A stretch of DNA of 64,000 nucleotides. Source: Cherax quadricarinatus. Its lineage: Eukaryota > Arthropoda > Malacostraca > Decapoda > Parastacidae. Positions 31,201 through 42,783 of this stretch are shown here, piece by piece; position 1 is the first letter of the stretch, and the number at the start of each line of letters is the position of its first letter. The notes beneath the pieces were generated by a model that saw only the letters and a program-made list of their open reading frames with translations, searched no databases and was not told the DNA's origin. Position numbers and translations under genes: made by a program. Location of the stretch: the NCBI RefSeq assembly GCF_038502225.1, contig NC_091374.1:1530909-1594908 (forward strand), in the 5' to 3' direction.

Positions 31201-34200
31201 TTGCATGGCACTGATTTGTAAGGACTGCTGGATGACTTAAGTTAACTTTATGAATATAGCGTCCTACCCGTGAGACAGCATGCAGAATTTACTTCCGACA
31301 TTTACAAGCCCTTCTCCATGGGGAAGTGGAATAGAATTCTTCCTCCGTAAGCCATGCGTGTCGTAAGAGGCGACTAAAATGCCGGGAGCAAGGGGCTAGT
31401 AACCCCTTCTATATAAATTACTAAATTTAAAGAGAAACTTTCATTTTTCTTTTTGGGCCACCCTGCCTTGGTGGGATACGGCCGGTTTGTTGAAAAAAAA
31501 AAAATTTACAAGCCCTGACACATTCACTCTTAAATGGAAACTAACCTACTGCACTAACTTTGACTTAAATTTGAACCTACACTAATCATCCACTTTCACT
31601 AATTCCAACCTCTGCACACCTCCCCTTTCCCCACCTCAATGCTGTAAAACCCATGTGAGTTTAATGCATATTTTTAATATAATAATAGCCTGCAAAGTAA
31701 TCCCCAACCACACTGGGGTTACCTTTACATGGTGAAGGACTCGATCCTTGGAATTGGAGCTACCCTCCCTTTCTTGACTTACACCTAATTATTATTTCCC
31801 AGGTGCTGTATGATGCATACAGGTTTAATGATTCCCCATTAAAATAATACATTGTGAGAAAATTCCTTGGACTGTGTTTGGGAGATGGTAGTCCCATGAA
31901 AGTTGAGCTCTCAGCATTCTCTTTGTTGTAAATGGCAAGGAGATTTCTTTACATCAAAATTTCATAGCTATATGACTAACTGGTTTAATGCATCTTCATA
32001 AATGCAAAATCTGGATTTACTGCATCTTCATGAATACAAAACCTGTATTTACTGCATTTTCATGAATAAAAGCAATTTATAAATTAGTAATTATATTTAC
32101 AAGCACGAAAGACAGCATACTGAACAATACTAATTACAATAAATTCTTACATGATCAATGAAGTAACATCCAGGTTCAATGGTGAGAACCATATTTTCCT
32201 CCAACACTCTAGCTGTACGAAGAGACCGGAAACCTGGTTCCTGAGGTCGAGTAGGAGTATTTTCAAGATAGCCTCCAACATCATGTACATCTAATCCAAG
32301 AAGATGACCCAAACCATGAGGTTGAAACACTGCTCCAAGATTTTCCTGTAATAAAAGTAAAAGTGCTAAAACTGGCAATAAAATTAATGATTAGACTGTA
32401 ACTGTTTAAAATTTACTTAATACACAATTATAGTCCCGTGTTTCCCAAGTTAATATAAATTTTGAAGGACTTTAGGCCACTGCAGCAAAAATTATCTAAT
32501 GCTGTAGTTTCCTGGATACGTTAAAAAAATGTTTCTGATTACTCTGCATTTTCTCTGTTACGAAACTGTTTTACCTGATGTATATATTGCACTGCATTCA
32601 TAAAGCAGTTGTTATATTCACAGACCTTATGAGTTTCATTTACAAGCCACAACTTGAAATTCGTAACCTTGTTTGCCTTGTTCTGACTGGCAGGCTCTTG
32701 TGCTGCTTTCTTGCCTTTTCTCTGACAAGCATCTTAAACTTTATTTTGCTCTTTTTATACCATTGAAGACATATTACTGTTTGAAGGTACTATACAACTA
32801 TTGTTGGTTTTTAATGTATCAAGTCATATCAAAAAGCAACACAATAATTCAGGATCCCCCTTGCGTCTTATGATAGACCCCGCAGAATGGGTGACCACAG
32901 ATGACAATGTAATGTCAAAAAAAAAAAAAAGGGGGTGATGACAATATGGCTCTCACTCTTTAGGTTGGGGGATAAAAGGGAAGAAAAATAACAAATTATG
33001 AGCAAAGTTTCATCAAAATCTGAAATGCATTCTATATGTGTATTAGCAGTATACATATACATGTACCTGTAAATATCTGAGAGACAAGCACTTATACAGT
33101 GGACCCCCGACTTACGAACAGCTCCCAATTCGAACAATTATGTAAGTGTATTTTTAAGTGCTTTTATAACGTATTTTTGGGGGTCTGAAATGGACTAATC
33201 TAATTTACAATATTCCTTATGGGAGCAAATTCGTCCGGTAACGGCACCCGAACAGCCTTCTGGAACGAATTTATATCGTAAGTCGGGGGTCCACTGTATT
33301 TATAACTGTTTATAGAAATCATATTAACTTGTGTATGTTAACTAATTGTTTACTACTGTAGCACACTCGGCTCACATGCTGAGGTCCATGGTTTGATCCC
33401 TGGTATGGACAAAAACATTGGGGCATGTTTTCTCAAGACACCTTCCTGTCCCTGTTCACCTGGCAGAAAATAGGTACCTGGGTGTTAGCCAACTGGTGTG
33501 GGTCACAAAATTAATTTAATTTGTCCCAAATCCTCTGCATAACAAGGGACTTTCTATAATGTATGTCACTGATGTCAGCTAGAAAAAAAGATTATTATTA
33601 GTAGTAGTACAGTGGACCTCCGGTTTACGATATTATTTCATTCCAGAAGTATGTTCAGGTGCCATACACGTACAAACGCACTTACATAAATACACTTACA
33701 TAATTGGTCGCACTGGGTGATCGTAAAGCGGGGATCCACTGTATATATATTCTGTCAGGCAAGATCAGCATACCACTGAACAGCCTTCAAAGGCCTCAAT
33801 AAAGATTCCTTCATGATAAAATACATAATGTATATCAGGCCATTCACAGAGGTCCTAGCATGGAACCCATACCTAATCATGTACCAAAACTTTAAAAGAC
33901 TCAGTTTTATAATTGCCTAATTACATGAGTATATAAACTAGAAAAAGTCTAAAGTTTTGCAATCAATTTAGTCCCAGAATTGAGAATACTAAGTGAGATT
34001 ATATAAGGTCTGAACCCTCATTATGGCAAAGGGTGTGCCAAAGTATTAATTTGTGCATCGCCAGGTATTGGATAATTTTGATGTTATCAGCATCAGCCTA
34101 AAATTGTGTACATAGGGGTAATGGAACAAAGTTTTGGCATTGACCCATCACTAATAATGGCATAATAAAAAAACGAGGACTTGATAGGGTGTAGTGAATT

Positions 34201-37200
34201 ATAGTGTGAAACGTATATACCAGAGACAAGGGAAATTATTTGATAAAAACACAGATATGAGCTGTACAAATATAAGATGCTACTGTAATCTACATGGAAT
34301 GAGCCAGATGAGGAAAACAAAATAGTTTCAAGAGTATTAAACAATTCTGACCAGTACTATTGCTCAAAGCTGCTTAATACTGTACTTGACTACAGACTTA
34401 CTTCCCTCTCCACTGCATTAAAAATTTCAAATTAGATGTGCAGATACTCTAAAATATTTTATATACATTAAGTAAGTTCAACAATTACATTTACTAACCT
34501 CCATCATCTCATCCAGGTCACCTTTCACAATCCCAGCTTCCTTTAGCTTTGCAAGCATGGTTCGGTTTGCAAGTCGATGCATTTCTACCCATGATACTCC
34601 TGGTCGTACTGCCTTCATTACAGCACGGGAGGCACTCAAGACAGCATTATAGATTGCCTTCTGATCTTCAGTAAACTTTCCATTTGCAGGGAAGGAACAA
34701 GTGATATCACTTGTGTAACAGTAATATTCAGCTCCCATGTCAAAAAGGCATATATCTCCATCAGTAATCTGTATATAAAAATGTTTAATATTAAAATATC
34801 AACAGGATTTCATGTTTATTATCTTATAAATAGGCCTTCAATAAAACACTAAACGTAAGTGGCTTGGCCCTTCCCATACCTGCATGAGAGGAATATCAAT
34901 ATGTTGCAATTTCACTGCAAAAGGACTTTTTTGTTGTTACTGCCTATCTTCTGGGAGTACCACACATTAAAACACATGTAAAAATGATAATTCCTGTATG
35001 CAGCTATATAACAATAAATAATCCATATGAATATAATATTATATTCATATGTGAATATAATATTGTACTAATCCTACATGTAGAGTGGAAGTAGTTCATT
35101 GTGTGTTACTGTGAAAAATAAAACATATACAGCCTCTCCTCACTTAACGATGCAGTTCCGTTCCTAAGACCACGTCGTTAAATGAATTCGTTGCTAAGTG
35201 AGGAGCATATTATAATGGTAGTGGGTTTGTGTCAACCATCTTTGATATTGTTTTACTGTCACCTTTGCACCATTTATAACATTTTTGGTATATTTTTAAG
35301 TGTTTATACAGTAGTGTACTGTATACTGAAATAAACAGAATAGAGGAAATCAGCTCAAATATACATTATTTAGGTATAAATACTGGTCAGAGATACCATC
35401 ATAAGTCCGAGGTGTCGGTAAGCAAGTATGTCGCTAAGTGAGGAGAGGCTGTATATAATACAGCCACTCCTCACTTAACGACCTACATATTTAATCCTTA
35501 AACTGTCCAAACGTAGCTCTACGTTTGCACTGCTAGCGCTCCGAACGTAGATCTATTTTTTTTTTTTTTACATTTGAAAGCATGTAAAATGAAACATAGA
35601 TCTAAATTCAGAGCGCTAGCGGTGCAAACGTAGATCTACGTTTGGACAGTTGAAGGGTTAACGACCGCTCAGACTTACAACCAGCTCTCCAACAGTCGGT
35701 ATTGTATGTTGTACAAGAACTTTGGTCGTTGAAACAGCAGCGCGTTTCAGCATCGAGCATCTCATCTCACATCACCCTTTCTCATTCTCAGTCTCGTTCC
35801 CACAGTTGGTTGGTATTCACTATCTACAGTTAGTCAAGTCAGTAAGTCACTCAGTCCAGTTAGCAAGTCAAAAGAGTATAGTCAGTAAGCAAAGTCAGTA
35901 CAGTCAGTCTGTCAAGTCAGTAGATCAGTCAGTCCAATCAGTAAGTCATTCAGTCAAGTCAGTCAGTTTATTCAGGTATGCATAGACATAAATAGTTAAA
36001 TTATTATACATAGCAGCATAAGTAAAAACTGCATGTATTGACTAGTATTCAGGAATCAACTAGGCTAATTAAAAACATATCTGAGAATCATATGAGACAT
36101 GTACATACGGACCAATGATCTTAACCCGTAAACGGTCCAAGCAGATTTACGTTCACATGTGTAGTGCTACAAAAGTAGATCTACTTTTTTTTTTACATAT
36201 TTTCAAATATAACAAAAAAAAGTAGACCAAAGTTTTTTTACACATTTTCAAATGTAAAAAAACAAAAAGAAGATCTACTTTTTTTACATACTTTCAAATG
36301 TTGAAAAAACATATATACAGTATACGTTTGGACCGTTTACGGGTTAAACTAGCTGAACAGGTATTATACATGATGCAGAATCATCATGTCTGAGAAAGTG
36401 GAAAGATATAACTGTGGCCAAAATGTGTATTACTTGCCACAATAATGCTCATGCCTTGTATCTACAAGCACAATATAACACTGGCTCTTTCGTGTTAATT
36501 TACACTATGTATGCTAACTGTACGTACTTACGTGTACCTGTGCCTAAAAAACTTAGTTCTTGATTCTGTTCTGTCATTCAAGCAATTACCTGAAGGACAG
36601 GTGTCCCTTGAACAGAATCAAGGACTAAGTAAGTTTGTTGAAGCACAGGTACACGTAAGTACAATTGTCATACATAGTGTAAATTACCTAGGATAATCCA
36701 AAAAATGTCAAAGTGCTATACTGTGCTTGTAGATACAAGCATTACTGTGGCAAGTAATACACATTTTGGCCACAGTTATATCTTTTCACTTGAGAAGACG
36801 TGATGATTCTGCAATGTGTAATACCTGTTCGAAAGTCTAGTTGACTATCAGGTCTATGAGCGGTTCTCTCTACGAGACAGACAGGCCAGCTAGCCAGCCG
36901 ATACCTGGAGTTTACCTGGAGAGAGTTCCGGGGGTCAACGCCCCCGCGGCCCGATTCTTCTGGAAAGCTACACCCTAGACCCTTACAAGTCCTTCCATTG
37001 CCTCATGATCATCTCCTTTACCCGGGCCCTCTACAGCTCCTGATAACTCTGATGACGACTCTGATGATCTTTTCTTTATTCAGAATAAAGAAAAATGATC
37101 ACCTGTATTTACAGTATGCAAGCCTAAGTAATGTATATTAGAGCTGATTTCCTCTATTCTGCTTACTGCACTATACAGTATAAACATTTAAATACTAAAA

Positions 37201-40200
37201 ATGTTATAAATGGTGCAAAGGTGACATTAAAACAATATCTAAAGATAGCTGACACAAACCCAATTCACTTAACAACCTACTTGTAGGAACAGAACTCGGT
37301 TGTTAAGTAAGGAGTGCCTGTATACTGGTATTGTTCAGTATTTTCCTATTACTATATTACATTCATAGTGAAGCACTAAACTTGTATGGATTGATGAGAA
37401 CCTGAGGAATGGAAGGTAATCAAATCTGATCCAAAAAAGTGGAGGGTGGTTTTTATTCCTTGAGTCAAGATCTCTTCTCTAGTATCAAGGCACTGAAGGG
37501 TGTATTTTCTTATGTATAATACCTTGAGTCAAATATGGAGAACAGTAATAGCACTTGAAGATCTATGTCAAAGGCTAAAACGTTTGTTTACTATAAAGTT
37601 TCTCTCTCAAAAAAAAAAAAAAAAAATGTGATTGGATACTGTAACTCACAGTTCGTGCATTGGGTGCACCAGCATGTCCATAATGCAGCACAGAAGCATT
37701 ACAACCAGAGCCACAAATGTTAGTATAAGCCTGGTGTCGGCATCCTCCATGGTAATAAGAATGGTGTTGGAATATAGATTCTAATTGATATTCCTTCATG
37801 CCAGGTCGAATCTTGCGCATCACAACTCGATGGGCAGCAGCAGACACAGTGGCTGCAAATCTAAGAACTTCAAGTTCTGCCTTGGTCTTTGTTACACGGC
37901 TGAGGAAATGAGAGGATACCTACATTAGGCCTTTCGTGTTTAAGAATAAGATACAATTAAAGAAAATACTGTGTGTATAAGAGAACACAGGGTAATCCCA
38001 TTTGCGATCACAAAAGATACAAGAAAATAAAATATACAGTACTGTAAAAAAGAAGAGGTCTTTATACTATCAACTGATAGAACAGTCTGCCATTGTAAAC
38101 TCAGAAAAACAAAAGTTCCAACACAAGATTACAAAACCCTCACAAATAAAGAGGTAGACTGCTGGAATAAAATTCAAGAGGAGGTATAGTAGTATGAGTA
38201 ATAACTTCTGGAAAAAAATAAAAGTTGTATGGCAAACTAACGATGGGGCACCAAGGAGCTCTACTGGAAAATAAGTGTGTATACGTACACCAATACACAC
38301 AACCATGCACTTGCATGCCTTATGCACATACTACCATACACACACACATACTCGTATATATGCATGCATGCACGTGCTATGACTCTACCCCTGCAACCAC
38401 AATTAGGCGAGTACAGGAAGGAAACAAGTCATGGTATGTGATGAAGTGTCATAGAGGGCACCTGTGATGAGCGGGGTTCCACAAGGGTCAGTCCTAGGGT
38501 TGGTGCTATTTCTGGTATATGTGAATGACATGACAGAAGGGACAGATTTAGAGGTGTCCCTGTTTGCAGATGATGTGAAGCTAATGCAAAGAATTCAATT
38601 AGTGAGGATCAGGTAGGACTACAAGGGAATCTGGACAGGCTGCAAGCCTGATCCAGCAACTGACTCCTGGAGTTTAACCCCACCAAGTACAAAGTCATGA
38701 AGATTGGAGAAGGTCAAAGAAGACAGAGTACAGGCTAGAGGACCAAAGACTGCAAACTTCACTCAAGGAAAAGGATCTTGGGGTGAGTATAATACTTAGC
38801 ATATCTTCTGAAATGAACATCAACCAAATAAGTGCTGCAGCATATGGCGCCTGACAAACCTGAGAATACCATTTCGACACCTTGGTAAGGAATTGTTCAA
38901 GACTTTGTACCCCAAGTACATCAGCAACATATCGGAGTACGCAGAACCAGTACGGAACCCACTCTTGGTCAAGAACACCAAAAAATTAGAGAAAGTGCTA
39001 AGGTTTGCAACAAGACTAATCCCGGAGCTAAGGGGTAGTCCCACGAGGAGAGGTTAAGGGAAATCAACTCAATAACACTGGAGGACAAGAGAAGGTCATG
39101 ATAATGACATATAAAATACTGAGAGGAATTGACAAGGTGGATAGGGACAGGATGTTTCAGAGATGGGACACAGCAACAAGGGGTCATAACTGGAAATTGA
39201 CACTCAGATGAGTCACAAGGATGTTAGGAAGTATTTCTTCAGACATAGAGTTGTCAGGAAGTGAAACAATCAGGAGTGATGTAACATACCATAAATCTTG
39301 AGATTTAATGCAGCCGTCTGGGTTACTTCTTGACTTGTGATGAATTCTCTGGGTTACTGATGCTTGTTTACATATAGTATAAGTATCAGAGATAAAATAA
39401 ATCTCAACTGATTTATGAATGTGGACAGTATTATATAATTATATTTAGGTGGAAGCACTAAACCCATAGGAGTTGTACAGCTCCTGGGAAAATAGGAAGT
39501 AATCAGGCTCAATCCAAGGAAGAGGAGGACAGGTCCAATTCCTTGCATCAAGAGCCCCTCATCAGCATCAAGGAACCTCCCTTGACAAGAAGTAAATGAG
39601 TAAGAGTAGCATTAAACTGGACTCATTAAAGAATTTAACATTTTTAGAGCTTATTGTAAATAAAAAGATTTTTTTGTTAATACTGTACAATGTAATGTTC
39701 TAGCCTGTACACTTTTCTGTAATAGGTTACCTATAATGTAGCCTCTTTCATTGTTGCTTCAATGTAATCTTTCAGCAATTCTGGATACATGCAAAGTTTA
39801 ATAATTTTTTGGTAGCTAAGGCTTACAACCTTAAAGCCGCACAAGGCTAGATGCCGTCTGCGCATAGCCTGTGGCCCAACCAATATTTCTTCATTTAAAA
39901 TATAGTGTTCAGGAGGATGAATCAAAAGGGCATATTTATTATTACTCCATTTGAAAGACCGGAGAGAGAGTTTTCCTGACATGTCAATAATACAATCTAT
40001 AATGTACAACTTTGTACCAGGGAAATTTGGCAGTACAGCATATGGTGTTATGCGTTCTTCTGTTCCAACTATTTCAACCAAGGGAACATGAATCATATTT
40101 ACACACCTCTTTATCCTTGCATCATGCCAAAAGCTTTTAGCTGAATGATCCCTTGGAAGCATTGGTCCATTATAATTTGGAGCTTCTAGACAGAGAGCTT

Positions 40201-42737
40201 TATCAAGCACTTTCAACTTCGTGCGAGCGAGCCTCATGTCAGATGAATCTAATGAGTGTATTTTGTCAAAAAAATATGGGTTGAAAATTTTTTTCACAAA
40301 ATTAAGAGGGTATCTTTTTAAGTATACACATGAAAGAAGTAAATCAATCATTATATCTGGTGGAAACTGCACAAATTTTTCATATAGCTGCATTTCAAGG
40401 GCAAGGAAAAATGCTGAAGCATTTGGAGGCTCGTAGTTTAGCAATCCATATGACCGGCCAAGGCTATTAATCTGTTGCACAGTCAGCTTTTGCGAGTTCT
40501 TTATAAAGTATTCCCCAGCATTATTCATTATATCAGGGGATCTTATGCGCATCTTGACACAATAATCCATGATGACACCCAGTAAACTTTGATCACTGAT
40601 ATTAACTTTTTTAGCCTTCATAAATCGCGAGAGTGCTTTTATAATATCTGGATTTGTGTAATTTAAGCTCGTGAAAGAGTAAACAATCCAGCGAAGGTTA
40701 CCTTCTGTGAGAGTATGGATATTTAAATTAGTCCATCTTGAAAGCATAGGTAGCATTCGACTATTTGTCACCTTAAGCTGTACAAGGATGTGCAATATTC
40801 TTATGACATCTTCTGGTTTAAGTTTATACCATAGACTGCCCATTCTTCGCTCAGCAACATTATAGAGGTGTTTACGGCTCTTTGTAACTAGTGGAAGAAC
40901 ACTCATGATGTTACTAATTTCCTTTTCCTGAATTTCCTCTGTTTTTTCCGTTATTCCAACCCAAATTTGCTCCACGTATCTAAAACCAATATTGCCCAAG
41001 TTGTAAAATGCCTTTGTAGCCTCACATACCTGGTTAATTTTCATTTTACCTTCTGTTATCAAGACAATGCATTCTGTACAGAGAGCTTCCAGGTACTTGA
41101 GTTTGTCACCTTGATAGGTATCCCGGCCCATGACTCTCAAAGTGTCAATTAAAATTTGAGGATCTGAGCTGCCACACACAATTTCAACAAGTCGTTTCAT
41201 CACCGCTCCTCGGGTGAAAGTAAACGGGGACTCTTCGGGATACAAGTTCATTCCATGATTCCGATACTCTATATTATTTTCTAATTCAAATATTCTCTTA
41301 ATTACAGCCAAAGCAACTAGTGGTGTTACCTCAGTTTCAGGACAGATTTCAAGTAATTTAAATATATCTCCTAGCTTCGAGCATCTCATAAAACCAAGGA
41401 TCATTTCTTCTTGTTCTTCAAAATTGATATTTTTGAACAAATTCCTGGAAACCTGTGGTATTTCCAGGCTGGGTCCCTCCAACCTCTTGCCAACCTGAGT
41501 TTTTCCATTGGTAAAGAGTGTAAATTCTCCATTGATAATCTGAACAACGGCTGGCAACTCTTCAATGTTTGTACCATCCTGGACAAAAACTGTTGTGCTG
41601 GTTATTGTTTTCTCATCATCCTTTTGACAATGAGACGACCAATGTAATTTTCTTGACAAGATTGGTGCATTGCAGTACCTTAAAAGGCGCCTCAAAACAA
41701 ATGGAACATGTCCATTGATAATGGCCATAATTTGATTTTTATGTGGTAAATATTACCGGAGATGTGGCTTGTTTTATGTACTGTATCATTAGTCAATCCT
41801 GAGCGCTAAACCCCACAGGGGTCATACAGCTTCATGCCCTGCAAAACAATTAACTATAAATCCAGTACGTCATTACTGCCTGTAAATGTCTTACGAACAT
41901 TAATCAAATGATTCGTCATCAGAGTCTTTTCGCCAACTGTACATTTCCATCTCCTCATGGACACCTCGGCATGACACTCTTAACGATACGTGTAGTTTAC
42001 TCTCCTTGATATGTATGTATGCTCAAATTGTAAATAAATAAATAAATAAATAAATGAGATGAGAAGCAAGAGTTTCCTTGTTTACAACTTGTGACTCACT
42101 GGCAGCCTGAGTGACGCTGCTTCCTCGTGCCGCTAATCTCATCATCTTTATATATTATTATGACGTCTTGTTATACGTCATAAACATTATGATTTATATA
42201 ATACAAATTATTTTTGCTAATTTAAGGTGAATACAGTGGAGTTCTGAGTATTTAAAAGAGTATATGAGAGTGTTGAACGCTGTACTTAGCCTCGGATGGA
42301 AGCAACGTTAACAAGATATTTTAACTCCGGGTTATGTATTGAATAATTTATAATTATTATACAAGATAATATAGAAATACATAATAATTAATAATAATAA
42401 TAATAATAATTTTATTTACTAATAAACTCACCATTCTGCAATTTCATCATGAACAATGCCGCTGTCAACTCGAAATCTGGAAAAAACATAATTTCAAAAG
42501 ATAGATTCTATTCATGCCAAGGAATGCATCCGCCATATATAACACATCTAAATTAATCTAACTCGAAACTAAATATACCTATTGGTAAAAAAAATGAAAA
42601 GATGGGGTGGTAGGGGAATATTCAAATGGCTTCAGGAAGAAATCCAAATATTCTTCCTTGAAGCCTTTTTATCCACTTTTCCGAGGCTGTGGCTCCCACC
42701 AGAGGTGGACCCCATTCTATAATCAATTATTAATATA

Positions 42738-42783
<46 letters not shown>

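Larger units (their letters stand above)
28952..32150. other. PEPD intron rich in short repeats
   Basis: Holds a Penelope-end hairpin (29341-29418), a MITE (29547-29847), GCGCT repeats (30182-30342, 30437-30598, 30599-30716) and a LINE-head/LINE-tail element (31313-31500). A further diverged GCGCT piece lies at about 31735-31850. Confidence 0.55.
32346..34498. other. PEPD intron with TA-type MITEs and a SINE
   Basis: Contains MITEs 33097-33296 and 33610-33741 and a SINE at 33355-33600. 32346-33090 and 33745-34490 show nothing recognisable. Confidence 0.5.
35461..37320. mobile_element. MITE (CAGCCTCTCCTCACTTA family), copy 4, swollen by insertions
   Basis: Left end CAGCCACTCCTCACTTAACG, right end GTTAAGTAAGGAGTGCCTG, TA on both sides. 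It starts 9 bp after copy 3 ends. Its ~320-bp body has been expanded to 1.86 kb by two TTAA elements, a CAGT-rich stretch, a foldback element and a CR1-tail fragment. The family interior reappears at 37130-37260. Confidence 0.75.
34769..37649. other. PEPD intron with a nested MITE cluster
   Basis: 34769-35129 shows nothing. 35130-37320 is a stack of MITEs and a foldback element (see separate entries). 37321-37649 has one diverged GCGCT-type fragment (37370-37490) and a poly-A tract. Confidence 0.5.
37900..39730. other. PEPD intron between exon 37650-37899 and FASTKD
   Basis: 37900-38360 is AT-rich with a CA/TG-rich patch (38270-38370). 38360-39290 is a degraded CR1-like LINE. 39445-39582 is an inverted GCGCT repeat. 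The remainder, including the likely FASTKD 3' UTR, shows nothing clear. Confidence 0.5.

Noticed and set aside
42730..42783. CRISPR-like or other structured array
   Set aside because: A simple ATT microsatellite; no CRISPR-type repeat-spacer pattern exists anywhere in this eukaryotic window.
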